The notes below the pieces were generated by a model. The model did no database searches, had not been told where the DNA came from, and saw only the letters and a program-made list of their open reading frames with translations. Both the position numbers and the translations under genes were made by a program. A stretch of 64,000 bases of DNA from Mesorhizobium shangrilense (GTDB taxonomy: Bacteria > Pseudomonadota > Alphaproteobacteria > Rhizobiales > Rhizobiaceae), in NCBI RefSeq assembly GCF_028826155.1, contig NZ_JAQGPN010000001.1, positions 3,477,501-3,541,500 of the forward strand. The letters are read 5' to 3'. Positions 18,874 through 27,367 of the stretch are shown piece after piece (within the stretch, counting starts at the first letter, position 1; each line of letters opens with the position of its first letter).

Positions 18874-20127
18874 TCAGAGCGCCGCCGAGATCTTAAGCTC
18901 GTCAACTCCGTCGCGGCCGTAGATGTCGTCGCGGAAGTGCACGACGCCGTCGCCGGTCGACCAGGCCGACACGTAGGTGAAATAAACCGGCACCGGGTTG
19001 GCGATCTGCACCGGCGTGCTCTCGCCGGTCTTGATGGTCTGCTCGAAGGTCTGGCGGTCCCAGCCGGGCGTGTCGCGGATCAACCAGGTGACGAGGTCGC
19101 GCACGTTCTGTACGCGCACGCAGCCCGACGAATCGAACCGCATCAGCTTGGAGAACAGGCTCTGCTGAGGCGTGTCGTGCATGTAGACGGCGTGCGGGTT
19201 GGGGAAGTTGATCTTCACCGACGCCATCGCGTTGATCTCGCCCGGGTCCTGGCGGAAACGGAACTTGGCCGCATCCTCCGTATTCCAGTCGATCGTCGTC
19301 GGGTCGATCTCCTTGCCATCGGGCCCGAGAATTCGGATGCTGTTCTTCGTCAGATACTGCGGGTCTTTACGCATCAGCGGGATAATGTCCTTGCGGACGA
19401 TCGATTCCGGCGCATTCCAGTACGGATTGACGATGACTTCGTTGATCTTCGAGTTGAGGATCGGCGTCTGGCGGTCGATCTTGCCGACGATCGCGGTGTG
19501 GCGCAGCACGACGCGGTCGCCCTCAACGGCCTCGATCTGCGCGGCCGGAATGTTCACCATCACGTAGCGATCGCCCAGGAAGCCCGACATCGAGCGCAGC
19601 CGCACCAGATTGGTCTCGAGCTGCCCCAGGCGCACATCCGCCGAGACGTTCATCGCGGCATAGGAGTACTTGCCCAGCACGCCGTCGGCGGGCAGACCAT
19701 GGCGGGCCTGGAAGCGCTTCACCGCGGCATCGACATAGGTGTCGAAGGAATTCGAGACGCCGGCCGTGCGAGACAGGTCGCCGGAGATCATCAGACGCTT
19801 GCGCAATTCGGCCACGGCAGGATCGGACATGCCGAGCTTCAGCTTGTTGACCATCGGGACGGTAGGCCAGCCGCCCTGCGCCACGATGTTCGCATACTGG
19901 GAGATCGCCTGCTCGATGTAGACCACCGTCTGCGGGCTGAAGATCGGCATGGTGGACTCGACCTTGCCGCCCTCGCTGGCGCGCGCGTCGAACTGGTCGT
20001 TCCAGTTGCCGCGCCGGGGCGCGTTCAGCAGGTCATGGATGACATCCTGAGCCATCGCGCTGCCCGAAAGCGTCGTAGCGGCCAGAGCTCCAGCGTTGAC
20101 GAGAAAACGGCGGCGGCTTGTTTTCAT
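18874..20127 (-). CDS. L,D-transpeptidase, YkuD family, with Tat-like signal
   Basis: Periplasmic enzyme that makes 3-3 crosslinks in peptidoglycan or attaches proteins to it. Residues 1-27 are a twin-arginine-type signal (TSRRRFLVNAG, then a hydrophobic stretch ending SAMAQ). A peptidoglycan-binding-like segment follows (VDAAVKRFQARHGLPADGVLG). The YkuD core has YMHDTPQQSLFS and the catalytic Cys in FDSSGCVRVQN. I chose the ATG giving MKTSRRRF because AGGA lies six bases before it; an ATG at 20142 would add five residues. It is preceded by the ldtR gene, its likely regulator. Confidence 0.93.
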   Translation of the reverse strand: MKTSRRRFLVNAGALAATTLSGSAMAQDVIHDLLNAPRRGNWNDQFDARASEGGKVESTMPIFSPQTVVYIEQAISQYANIVAQGGWPTVPMVNKLKLGMSDPAVAELRKRLMISGDLSRTAGVSNSFDTYVDAAVKRFQARHGLPADGVLGKYSYAAMNVSADVRLGQLETNLVRLRSMSGFLGDRYVMVNIPAAQIEAVEGDRVVLRHTAIVGKIDRQTPILNSKINEVIVNPYWNAPESIVRKDIIPLMRKDPQYLTKNSIRILGPDGKEIDPTTIDWNTEDAAKFRFRQDPGEINAMASVKINFPNPHAVYMHDTPQQSLFSKLMRFDSSGCVRVQNVRDLVTWLIRDTPGWDRQTFEQTIKTGESTPVQIANPVPVYFTYVSAWSTGDGVVHFRDDIYGRDGVDELKISAAL

Positions 20128-20448
20128 TGGAAGTCCTGACATCTACCGAACATGACAATGGTGAGGACACGGGCCGGACCCGCGGCACGCCAACCGCAAT
20201 GCTACCGACACGACGTTAACAATTCGCATACCATGCGAGCACGTCCGTCGGCCGTACGGCAAAAACCCATTTGCGACGCATGCCCTCTCAGCCTCCCCCG
20301 CTCCCATCCGAATATGGCGACAGCGTGGCCGTGTCGCGACACGATGGCGTGAATGCCTTGGGCTTTCCCCGACATGCGGCCCACAAGACACAGGACCAGC
20401 GCCCTGGCGGACGCCGGTCCCCGTATCCGCGCAAGCAGGAAGCCCCCG
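20128..20448. other. intergenic region between ldtR and the transpeptidase gene
   Basis: About 320 bases without a convincing gene on either strand. The 100 bases nearest the transpeptidase should hold its promoter and, by analogy with other alphaproteobacteria, an LdtR site. I see no perfect long palindrome, so no site is marked. Short reading frames here lack ribosome binding sites. Confidence 0.5.
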
Positions 20449-20964
20449 TCACATGCGGTAGGCGATCGTATCGTTCCAGAACCGGTCGAGCCGCTGGAGC
20501 GCACGGTTCATCTGCTTGAATTCGTCCTGATTGATGCCGCCGACCTGCTCGATCGAACCGATGTGGCGCTCATAAAGACCCGCCACGATCTCAGCGATGT
20601 CGGCGCCCTTCGGCGTCAGGCTGACGCGAACGGAACGGCGGTCGATACGCGACCGCTGGTGGTTGATGAAGCCGAGATCGACGAGCTTCTTCAGGTTGTA
20701 GGAGACGTTCGAGCCGAGATAGTAGCCGCGGGAGCGCAGCTCGCCGGCGGTCAGCTCGGCATTGCCGATGTTGAACAGCAGCAGCGCCTGGATGGCGTTG
20801 ATGTCGCTGCGGGCATTGCGGTCGAATTCGTCCTTGATGACGTCCAGCAGACGCCGGTGCAGGCGCTCCACCAGTTGCAGGGACTCGAGGTAAAGGGAGC
20901 GGATCGCATCGCGACGATCGTCGGTCACCACAGCGGTCTTCGCCGCCGAACGCGTGTTGATCAT
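20449..20964 (-). CDS. ldtR: MarR-family regulator LdtR
   Basis: 171-residue winged-helix repressor or activator that, in rhizobia and Liberibacter, controls the adjacent L,D-transpeptidase gene and osmotic stress tolerance. The protein has IQALLLFNIGNAELTAGEL, the recognition region GYYLGSNVSYNLKKLVDLGF and the wing RSRIDRRSVRVSLTPKG. The ATG giving MINTRSAAK is preceded by GAGGCGAA at a good distance; the frame extends further upstream without support. The same-strand transpeptidase starts about 320 bases downstream, matching the known gene pairing. Confidence 0.9.
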   Translation of the reverse strand: MINTRSAAKTAVVTDDRRDAIRSLYLESLQLVERLHRRLLDVIKDEFDRNARSDINAIQALLLFNIGNAELTAGELRSRGYYLGSNVSYNLKKLVDLGFINHQRSRIDRRSVRVSLTPKGADIAEIVAGLYERHIGSIEQVGGINQDEFKQMNRALQRLDRFWNDTIAYRM

Positions 20965-21110
20965 GATATTCGCCTCTCGTTTGTCGCCAGGTGACGTTGT
21001 TGTTTTCTCACCTTGAAACGGACAGTAGCGAACACCGATAAAATTCGACTTAAACGCCAGCCTTAACAAAGGCTTGCCGGCGACGGAGCGTGAACAGGAC
21101 TAACAAAGGG

Positions 21111-21530
21111 CTAATGTTCCCGGCGGCTTTGGAAGTATATGACGGCGCGGAAGACGAGGTAGAGCGTCACGACGCCGAGATGCGAAATCCCGATGGTCGG
21201 CTTGAAACCGAAGATGTTCGGAAAGCCGAGATACATGATCATCTCGGCGGCAGCGCAGATGATCCAGATGACCGGCCCCCACGACGACAGCATCCACAGC
21301 CCGATCGCGGCGAAGGGGAACAGGACGGCGAGCGTCACGGCGGCGACCTGCCAGTGCAGCGGCATGAGATCGAAGCGCCAGAGCTCGCCTGGATAGACCC
21401 CCACGAGGCGGATCCAGTAGAGCACGCCGAACAACAGGCAGTAGCCGGCCATGACGCGCTGAAACCAGATGAAGGCCGTTTCGGCCGCAGTCGGGTGAAG
21501 CGTGCGGCGCCGCTCGGCCAAATTGGTCAC
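21111..21530 (-). CDS. small integral membrane protein (DUF6163-like)
   Basis: 139-residue inner-membrane protein with four hydrophobic spans (about residues 23-43, 60-82, 85-103 and 110-128) joined by short loops; RRRTLHPTAAETAFIWFQR precedes the first. I associate it with DUF6163, an uncharacterised family in rhizobia, with moderate certainty. A GTG start overlaps the stop of the upstream hydrolase gene by four bases (GTGA), so the two are translationally coupled. The function is unknown. Confidence 0.72.
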   Translation of the reverse strand: MTNLAERRRTLHPTAAETAFIWFQRVMAGYCLLFGVLYWIRLVGVYPGELWRFDLMPLHWQVAAVTLAVLFPFAAIGLWMLSSWGPVIWIICAAAEMIMYLGFPNIFGFKPTIGISHLGVVTLYLVFRAVIYFQSRREH

Positions 21531-22573
21531 AGATTGAGCTCGCCGCCGGCCAGCGGCTGAAAATATGCCTCCACCGCAGCCTCGTCGACTTCTGCCAGCG
21601 TGGCCGGCCGCCACTCCGGCTTCGACCCCTTGTCGATCAGCGCCGCTCGGATCCCCTCATAGAAGTCGACGGCGCGCAGCATGCGGTGGAGGATCCTGAA
21701 CTCCATGCGCATGCATTCATCCATGGAGAGCATCTTGCCCGCCTTGATCTGCCGGAAGGTGACCGCGAGACTGGTCGGTGACTTGCCTGCCATCACCTCA
21801 AGCGTGGCTTTCGCAAACGCATCGGAATTGTTGGCCGAGTTCTGCAGGCTTGCAAACACTTCCTCGAGCGTGTCGTAGGCGAAGTGCTGAGCGATCGCGT
21901 GGATGGCGGCGTCATCGGTTTCGCGCGGCGGCGTTACCAGATGCGGAGTCAGGGCTGCGTCCACGTCGCCGGTCTCTGCCAGCTTCTCCACCAGCGCCGG
22001 GAGGTCGGCCGCCGCCACGCAATGCGTCGCCAGTCCCGACCAGAGCGCATCGCCCTGGCGCACGCGCACGCCCGTCAGCCCCAGATACATGCCAAAACTG
22101 CTCTTGAGCCGGGGCAGCAGGTAGCCGCCGCCGACGTCGGGAAAGAAGCCGATGCCGACTTCGGGCATGGCGAACTGGGCGTTTTCCGTCATGACACGAT
22201 GCGAGCCGTGGAAGGAAATGCCGACGCCGCCTCCCATCACGATGCCGTCGATCAGCGAGACATAGGGCTTGGGAAAGCGCGCGAGTTCGGCATTGAAGCG
22301 ATATTCGTCCGCGAAGAACGTGTCGTTCGGCCGACCTTCCATGCCGGCCTTGTAGACGTCGAGAATGTCGCCCCCGGCGCTGAAGGCGCGTCCTTCCGCC
22401 TTGAGGATGACGAGCGCCACGCTGTCGTCGACGGCCCATGCGGCGAGCGCCTTTGCGAGCGCCGTCAGCATGGAATGGGTCAGGGCGTTCAAGGCCTTGG
22501 GCCGGGTCAAGGTGATGACGCCGGCGTTGCCGACGCGCTCGAATCTGATCTGGTCGCCGCCGCCGAAATCCAT
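21527..22573 (-). CDS. 3-hydroxyisobutyryl-CoA hydrolase (enoyl-CoA hydratase superfamily)
   Basis: Likely acts in valine breakdown, releasing 3-hydroxyisobutyrate from its CoA ester. The 348-residue length, with a long C-terminal extension beyond the crotonase core, fits the ECH_2/HIBCH group rather than ordinary hydratases. Core motifs are ALVILKAEGRAFSAGGDI, IDGIVMGGGVGISFHGSHRV, the catalytic-region MPEVGIGFFPDVGGGYLLPR and the extension SPTSLAVTFRQIKAGKMLS. Starts at an ATG (MDFGGGDQIRF). The other valine pathway genes are not adjacent. Confidence 0.9.
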   Translation of the reverse strand: MDFGGGDQIRFERVGNAGVITLTRPKALNALTHSMLTALAKALAAWAVDDSVALVILKAEGRAFSAGGDILDVYKAGMEGRPNDTFFADEYRFNAELARFPKPYVSLIDGIVMGGGVGISFHGSHRVMTENAQFAMPEVGIGFFPDVGGGYLLPRLKSSFGMYLGLTGVRVRQGDALWSGLATHCVAAADLPALVEKLAETGDVDAALTPHLVTPPRETDDAAIHAIAQHFAYDTLEEVFASLQNSANNSDAFAKATLEVMAGKSPTSLAVTFRQIKAGKMLSMDECMRMEFRILHRMLRAVDFYEGIRAALIDKGSKPEWRPATLAEVDEAAVEAYFQPLAGGELNL

Positions 22574-22679
22574 GCGTCTTCATTCTCCCGTTTGGGGCAC
22601 TGCTAAGCGCGCCGCCGAACGCCGTCAATGCTTTGGCGACAAGGCGGGAAGCACCCTTCCCCGGCTTGCCGCTCCGCGG

Positions 22680-22764
22680 ATGCAAACCGGCTCGCCGGCG
22701 GCACGGGTTTTATGCAAAACTCACCTCCTTTTCATGCAAACCGACACGGTTTTCATGCAGAACT
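22680..22764 (+). repeat. four direct repeats of an ATGCA-centred motif
   Basis: ATGCA cores at 22680, 22712, 22734 and 22755, each followed by A/G-A-A or similar. The last three are embedded in TTTT(C)ATGCARAM and spaced 22 and 21 bases apart, close to two helical turns. They lie 35-120 bases upstream of the DUF2066 gene. The spacing suggests binding of several protein copies on one face of the DNA. The protein is unknown. Confidence 0.6.
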
Positions 22765-22798
22765 CGTGTCGATTTAGGCCAATGAGGGGGAATCGACG

Positions 22799-23614
22799 AT
22801 GCGTTTCAGGCTCGGATTCGCGCTGCTCACAACAATGGTCATTGGAACCGGCGCGGCGTCCGCCGACGATTCGGAGCTCTACGAGACCCAGGCGGTCGTG
22901 ACCGGCACGGGCGAGACAAACCGGCAGCTCGGGTTCGAAGAGTGCTTCCGCGACGTCCTGGTCAAGGTTTCGGGGGACCAGCGCCTGCTTGCTGACCCCC
23001 GCGTTGCAGCCGCGCTGCCGACATCCGGCGACCTCGTCGCTTCGTTCAGATATCGGGATCGCCTCGAAGGCATTCCGATCCACGACGAACAGGGATCGTA
23101 CGACCGGCCCCACGACCTCACCTGCACATTCGACCGCGCCAAGGTGGACGCCGTCCTGGCCGGGCTTGGCAGCACGCCGTGGCTGGCCGAGCGTCCCCGC
23201 CTCATCCTGTTCCTAGCGGTGGAGCGCGGTGACCAGCGCTTCATGCTCGCGCGGGACGGCGACGAGAGCCCCTACATGCGCGAATCGCTACTCGGTGCCG
23301 CCGCGCCGCTCGCCATGGAGGTCGACGTGCCGGACAGGCAGGAACTGCTCGCGGCGGAGCTCGACGCGACGAGCCTGTGGAACGCCGCGCAGGACGGACT
23401 GGGCGACGTCGCCCGGCGAAGCGGAGGCGATGCGCCGATGGCCGGCCGCCTGGCGTGGAGCGACGCCGACCGCGGCTGGGTCGCCGACTGGCAGCTGGCC
23501 TCGGACGGCGCGCATTACGGCTGGCAGATTCGCGGCGTGAGCTTCGACGACGCCTTCCGAAATGCCATGAGTGGGGCGCTGCAGATCCTTTCGGGCAATG
23601 GCCCGCCCAAGTGA
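22799..23614 (+). CDS. DUF2066 exported protein
   Basis: 271-residue protein with an N-terminal signal peptide (MRFRLGFALLTTMVIGTGAA, cleavage near ASA-DD), so periplasmic. It has the DUF2066 pattern: YETQAVVTGTGETNRQLGFE, a helix ECFRDVLVKVSGDQRLL, LVASFRYRDR, and a second half with WLAERPRLILFLAVERG. The function of the family is not known. An ATG start with GAGGGGGAA upstream is clear. hemB follows in the same direction after 60 bases. Confidence 0.88.
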   Translation: MRFRLGFALLTTMVIGTGAASADDSELYETQAVVTGTGETNRQLGFEECFRDVLVKVSGDQRLLADPRVAAALPTSGDLVASFRYRDRLEGIPIHDEQGSYDRPHDLTCTFDRAKVDAVLAGLGSTPWLAERPRLILFLAVERGDQRFMLARDGDESPYMRESLLGAAAPLAMEVDVPDRQELLAAELDATSLWNAAQDGLGDVARRSGGDAPMAGRLAWSDADRGWVADWQLASDGAHYGWQIRGVSFDDAFRNAMSGALQILSGNGPPK

Positions 23615-23674
23615 AGCGCACTGTCGCATTGGAAGCGGGCTGTCCGGCGTGGTAGGAGGCCACGACGGAGATTT

Positions 23675-24709
23675 GTGATGAACCGACCCACCTCCCCCAA
23701 GGCAGCTGGCGCGCGCAGCGTCGACGAGATAACCGGCGGACGCCGCCTGCGACGCATGCGCAAGGCAGCCTGGTCGCGGCGGCTGGTCCGCGAGAACACG
23801 CTGACGGTCGACGACCTGATCTGGCCGATCTTCCTCACCGACGGCGAAAATGTACGGGAGCCCATCACGGCCATGCCCGGCGTCTTCCGGCTGAGCGTGG
23901 ACGTCGCGGTCCGGGAGGTGGAGCAAGCAGCCAGACTCGGCATCCCGGCGATCGCGACGTTCCCCCAGGTCGACGGCAGCCGCAAGGACGTGACCGGCTC
24001 CCACATCCTCGATCCGGACAACCTCATCAACAGGGCGACGCGCGCGCTCAAGGCTGCCGTGCCTGAGATCGGCGTCATCACCGACGCTGCACTCGATCCC
24101 TTCACCAGCCATGGGCATGACGGCATCCTGCGCGACGGCGTCATCGTCAACGACGAGACTGTGGAACAGGTCGCGGCTGCAAGCGTACTGCAGGCCGCCG
24201 CCGGCAGCGACATCATCGCGCCGTCCGACATGATGGACGGACGCATCGGCGCGATCCGGGACGCTCTGGACGCTAACGGTTTCCAGGACGTGGCCATCAT
24301 GTCCTATGCGACCAAGTTCGCATCGGCCTTTTACGGCCCCTTCCGCAATGCCATCGGCACCCAGGGCCTGCTGAAGGGCGACAAGAGCACCTACTACATC
24401 GACCACGCGAATTCGGACGAAGCGGTCCGCGAGACCGAGCAGGACATTCTCGAGGGCGCCGACATGATCATGGTCAAGCCCGGCCTGCCCTATCTCGACA
24501 TCATCCGGCGACTGAAGGACGAGTTCGCGCTGCCGACCTTCGCCTACCAGGTCTCTGGCGAATACTCGATGATCAAGGCCGCATCGGCGAACGGGTGGAT
24601 CGACGGGGAGAAGGCGATGCTGGAAAGCCTGCTCGCCTTCAAGCGCGCCGGCTGCGACGGCATCCTCACCTATTTTGCTCCGGAAGTCGCCCGCCTACTG
24701 AAGGGCTGA
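23675..24709 (+). CDS. hemB: delta-aminolevulinic acid dehydratase (porphobilinogen synthase)
   Basis: Condenses two 5-aminolevulinate molecules in heme synthesis. The 344-residue protein carries the two Schiff-base lysines Lys213 (MSYATKFASAFYGPF) and Lys267 (MIMVKPGLPYLD). The metal region DAALDPFTSHGHDGI has Asp136, Asp140 and Asp148 where zinc enzymes have Cys, so this is the Mg-dependent, Asp-rich type usual in rhizobia. The allosteric-Mg region RETEQDILEGAD is present. It follows DUF2066. Confidence 0.98.
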   Translation: MMNRPTSPKAAGARSVDEITGGRRLRRMRKAAWSRRLVRENTLTVDDLIWPIFLTDGENVREPITAMPGVFRLSVDVAVREVEQAARLGIPAIATFPQVDGSRKDVTGSHILDPDNLINRATRALKAAVPEIGVITDAALDPFTSHGHDGILRDGVIVNDETVEQVAAASVLQAAAGSDIIAPSDMMDGRIGAIRDALDANGFQDVAIMSYATKFASAFYGPFRNAIGTQGLLKGDKSTYYIDHANSDEAVRETEQDILEGADMIMVKPGLPYLDIIRRLKDEFALPTFAYQVSGEYSMIKAASANGWIDGEKAMLESLLAFKRAGCDGILTYFAPEVARLLKG

Positions 24710-24752
24710 AGCGATAGTTTCGCAGTTTCAGCCGATCCGCTAGGATGTTGCC

Positions 24753-25049
24753 ATGAACAGGTCGACGGCGATTGAGACCTTGCGGCGCAACGCGAACATT
24801 CTTCGCGATATGGGCGCAACGTCGCTATATCTGTTCGGATCAACCGCACTTGGCGAAGCGCGTCCCGAAAGCGACCTCGACATTTTCATAGACTATGATC
24901 ACGCGAGCCGTTTCTCGCTCATGGATCTGGTCGGCATAAAGCTGTTCCTGGAAGAGAACGTAGCGGCGCACATTGACATAACGACACGCGACAGCCTGCA
25001 TCCGATGCTCAAGAGCGACATCGAGCGCTCCGCCATTCGCGTATTCTGA
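24753..25049 (+). CDS. mntA: MNT-type nucleotidyltransferase antitoxin (MntA-like)
   Basis: 98-residue minimal nucleotidyltransferase. The active-site pattern is LFGSTALGEARPESDLDIFI, with Gly-Ser and the two Asp that bind metal, plus a third acidic residue in AHIDITTRD. In known MntA/HepT pairs this enzyme modifies the HEPN toxin and silences it. The stop codon overlaps an ATG for the next gene (TGATG), the usual coupling, though that downstream frame is broken after nine codons. Confidence 0.88.
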   Translation: MNRSTAIETLRRNANILRDMGATSLYLFGSTALGEARPESDLDIFIDYDHASRFSLMDLVGIKLFLEENVAAHIDITTRDSLHPMLKSDIERSAIRVF

Positions 25050-25431
25050 TGCCCCCGCGTCGCGCCGAATTGATCTGACCGAAATGAAGAACGCTCTCGA
25101 CGGAGTCGCCGCAGCGACGGAGGGAAAGACGCTCGAGGATTTTCGGAATGACTGGCTCTTGCGCAACGCCGTGGAGCGAGCCATCGAGATCATCTCGGAG
25201 GCCGCTCGTCACTTGCCGGACGAGCTTGTCGCAAGTGCCCCGCAAATACCGTGGAACAAGGTGCGCGGCATCGGCAACATCCTGCGTCATGAGTACCACA
25301 AGGTCTCAGAGCCCCTCGTCTGGGGTGTTGTGACGGACAGCCTTCCACCGTTGCGGGCTGCAATTGTGCAGATGCTGGAATTTCCTGATAGCGGCGGCAA
25401 CCCGCCTGAGCGTTCTCCGGGCGAAAATTAG
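25049..25431 (+). CDS. hepT: HEPN-domain toxin (HepT/DUF86-like), apparent N-terminal frameshift
   Basis: The long intact frame runs from an ATG at 25084 (115 residues: MKNALDGVAAATEGKTLEDF onward) and has the DUF86 helices RNAVERAIEIISEAARHLP and the C-terminal RGIGNILRHEYHKVSEPLVW. HEPN toxins are usually RNases. An ATG overlapping the mntA stop at 25049 would encode MPPRRAELI, the expected family N-terminus, but it hits TGA at once and joins the long frame only if one base is inserted near 25072-25078. Either a 1-base deletion removed the N-terminus or translation restarts at 25084. The interval given covers the inferred original gene. Confidence 0.75.
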
Positions 25432-25806
25432 ATGTCGAGTCGCGACGAGTTGTTCTTGGAGAGGGCGAACCTCCTGGCGGGCGGGCTTTGCGGAGCCGCG
25501 GGCGTAGGTTTGTCGGCAGCGGCAGCACATGTCGGCGGGGGCAACCTTGCGACCGTCGCCGGCTTCCTGCTGGCCCACGCGCCGGTATTCCTGCTGCTGG
25601 GCCTGAGCCGTCGGGGGCGGCTCATGCGTGCTGGAGGCATCGGGCTCTTGATCGGTCTGCTGTTGTTCTGCGGCGATCTGCTTGCCCGCCACTATGTCGG
25701 TGCGCGCCTTTTCCCCATGGCGGCGCCTCTGGGCGGCCTGATGATGATCGCCGGATGGCTTACAATCGCTGCATCCGCGTTTGAGCACCGACCGCCCGAA
25801 GCCTGA
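25432..25806 (+). CDS. small membrane protein, DUF423-like
   Basis: 124-residue protein with four hydrophobic spans (about 13-32, 38-56, 64-84 and 92-115). The pair LLIGLLLFCGDLLARHYVGA and PLGGLMMIAGWLTIAASA resembles the conserved third and fourth helices of DUF423 proteins, a family of unknown role. Its ATG follows the hepT TAG directly, so it is probably read from the same transcript. The family assignment is moderate. Confidence 0.68.
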   Translation: MSSRDELFLERANLLAGGLCGAAGVGLSAAAAHVGGGNLATVAGFLLAHAPVFLLLGLSRRGRLMRAGGIGLLIGLLLFCGDLLARHYVGARLFPMAAPLGGLMMIAGWLTIAASAFEHRPPEA

Positions 25807-25923
25807 AGTCGGCACTTTCGGACGGGGAGCCAGGCACGCCTTGCGCGCCAACGCCAACCGCATGACAATCCCTGCATGGGCGACCTGTAGCGGACGCGTC
25901 GCAAGAGCTGGGAGGACGGAACC

Positions 25924-26991
25924 ATGGAGTACCGATATCTCGGACGGTCGGGCCTCAAGGTTTCGGCCATCACAATGGGTACGATGACATTCGGCGGCGG
26001 CGGCGCCTTCGCAGCAGCAGGGACCACGCAGCTCGCGGAAGCGCGTCGCTTCATCGACCTTTGCATCGATTCGGGCGTCAACCTGCTCGACACCGCCAAT
26101 ATGTATTCCGGCGGCCTGTCCGAGGAGATCATCGGCGACGCGCTGGGCGGCAAGCGCAAGGGCGACGTTCTCATCGCCTCGAAGGTGCGCATGCGTGTCG
26201 GCGACGGTCCCAACGACGAAGGGCTGTCGCGGTATCACATCATCCGGGAGTGCGAGCGCAGCCTGAAGCGGCTGAAGACCGACGTCATCGACATCTACTA
26301 TCTGCACGAATGGGATGGCAGGACGCCGCTCGAAGAGACGATGTCCGCGCTCGACACGCTGGTCGGCCAGGGCAAGGTCCGCTACATCGGCTGCTCCAAC
26401 TTTTCCGCCTGGCACATGATGAAGGCGCTCGGCGTCAGCGACCGCAACAGCTGGCCGCGTTTCGTGACGCAGCAGATCCACTACACGCTCGAGGCGCGCG
26501 AGGCAGAGTACGAACTGGTCCCGGTCTCCGTCGACCAGGGTCTGGGCATTCTCGTATGGAGCCCGATCGCGGGTGGCCTGCTCTCCGGAAAGTACCGGCG
26601 GGGCCAACTGACCTCCCGGCAGTCGAAGGGCTGGAAGGAACCGCCTATCCGCGACGAGAACCGGCTATGGGACATCGTCGACGTGCTCGCCGAGATCGCC
26701 GCTGCAAGAAATGTATCCGGGGCCCAGATCGCGCTCGCCTGGCTGCTCGGCAGGCCGGGCGTGACATCGCTGGTCGTCGGCGGCAATTCGGAAGCCCAGT
26801 TCCACGACAATGTCGCGGCGGTCCAGCTCCAGCTCACCCCGGAAGAACGCGGCCGCCTCGACGTCGTCAGCGCGCCGCCCCTGCTCTACCCCTACTGGCA
26901 CCAGCACGCGACCGCGCGCCGGCGCTTCGGCCCGGCTGACTTCGATCTCGGGGCCGTAGGCAAAGTCGGAGCCGGCCCGAAGCAGGACTAG
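25924..26991 (+). CDS. aldo/keto reductase
   Basis: NADPH-dependent TIM-barrel oxidoreductase of 355 residues. The catalytic tetrad is visible: Asp56 and Tyr61 (LLDTANMYSGG), Lys87 (LIASKVRMR) and His128 (IYYLHEWDG). Cofactor-binding loops are WSPIAGGLLSGKY and SLVVGGNSEAQFHDN. The start ATG is preceded by GGGAGGACGGAACC. The substrate is unknown; with the LacI regulator nearby on the same strand a sugar-related role is possible but unproven. Confidence 0.92.
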   Translation: MEYRYLGRSGLKVSAITMGTMTFGGGGAFAAAGTTQLAEARRFIDLCIDSGVNLLDTANMYSGGLSEEIIGDALGGKRKGDVLIASKVRMRVGDGPNDEGLSRYHIIRECERSLKRLKTDVIDIYYLHEWDGRTPLEETMSALDTLVGQGKVRYIGCSNFSAWHMMKALGVSDRNSWPRFVTQQIHYTLEAREAEYELVPVSVDQGLGILVWSPIAGGLLSGKYRRGQLTSRQSKGWKEPPIRDENRLWDIVDVLAEIAAARNVSGAQIALAWLLGRPGVTSLVVGGNSEAQFHDNVAAVQLQLTPEERGRLDVVSAPPLLYPYWHQHATARRRFGPADFDLGAVGKVGAGPKQD

Positions 26992-27071
26992 GCCGAAGCC
27001 CGCCACATTTATCGCTTCCCATTGCGCATCCTGCCATGCAGGCTTGCGGGACACGCGGGCGCGTGCAGCGG

Positions 27072-27221
27072 CTACGATTTCGTTGAGTCGTCCTGTCGGG
27101 GCGGCCGCGACCGGAACCATTTGCCCAGCGCCTCCCGTCGGCGCACGCGGCCCTGCCGCCTCTCAGGGATGCCCCAGTAGTCGTGATAGATTTCGTCCAT
27201 GAGGAATTTGACCGGATGCAT
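27072..27221 (-). CDS. small 49-residue basic protein under LacI-type control
   Basis: An intact frame of 49 residues beginning MHPVKFLMDEIYHDYWGIPE and continuing with an Arg-rich helix (RRQGRVRRREALGKWFRSRP) before a polar tail. A perfect AGGAGG ribosome binding site lies five bases before the ATG, which strongly supports translation. No signal peptide or membrane span is visible. It is divergent from the LacI regulator and has an operator-like palindrome just upstream of its ribosome binding site. I know no family; the acidic-aromatic start and basic end suggest a small nucleic-acid- or protein-binding protein. Confidence 0.7.
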   Translation of the reverse strand: MHPVKFLMDEIYHDYWGIPERRQGRVRRREALGKWFRSRPPRQDDSTKS

Positions 27222-27233
27222 TTCAGCCTCCTG

Positions 27234-27247
27234 CTGGATCGATTCAA
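27234..27247. promoter_or_regulatory. LacI-type operator, site 1
   Basis: CTGGATCGATTCAA, matching the near-palindrome TTGRATCGATYCAA with a central CG step typical of LacI/GalR operators. It sits immediately upstream of the ribosome binding site of the 49-residue protein. Confidence 0.72.
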
Positions 27248-27265
27248 TTGGTAAATGACACAGCC

Positions 27266-27279
27266 TTGGATCGATTCAA
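27266..27279. promoter_or_regulatory. LacI-type operator, site 2
   Basis: TTGGATCGATTCAA, the same near-palindrome, centred 32 bases (about three helical turns) from site 1. It lies in the middle of the divergent promoter region. Confidence 0.78.
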
Positions 27280-27312
27280 ACTACCTGCCGCTAGCAACGA
27301 AGTCAAGGAAAA

Positions 27313-27326
27313 TTGAATCGATCCAA
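27313..27326. promoter_or_regulatory. LacI-type operator, site 3
   Basis: TTGAATCGATCCAA, the exact reverse complement of site 2, centred 47 bases further. It ends five bases before the ATG at 27332 and lies just upstream of the preferred LacI start, consistent with autoregulation. Confidence 0.78.
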
Positions 27327-27367
27327 GAAACATGCTACCGACTGCGAATGAACGAGGCTTTTGGCGC

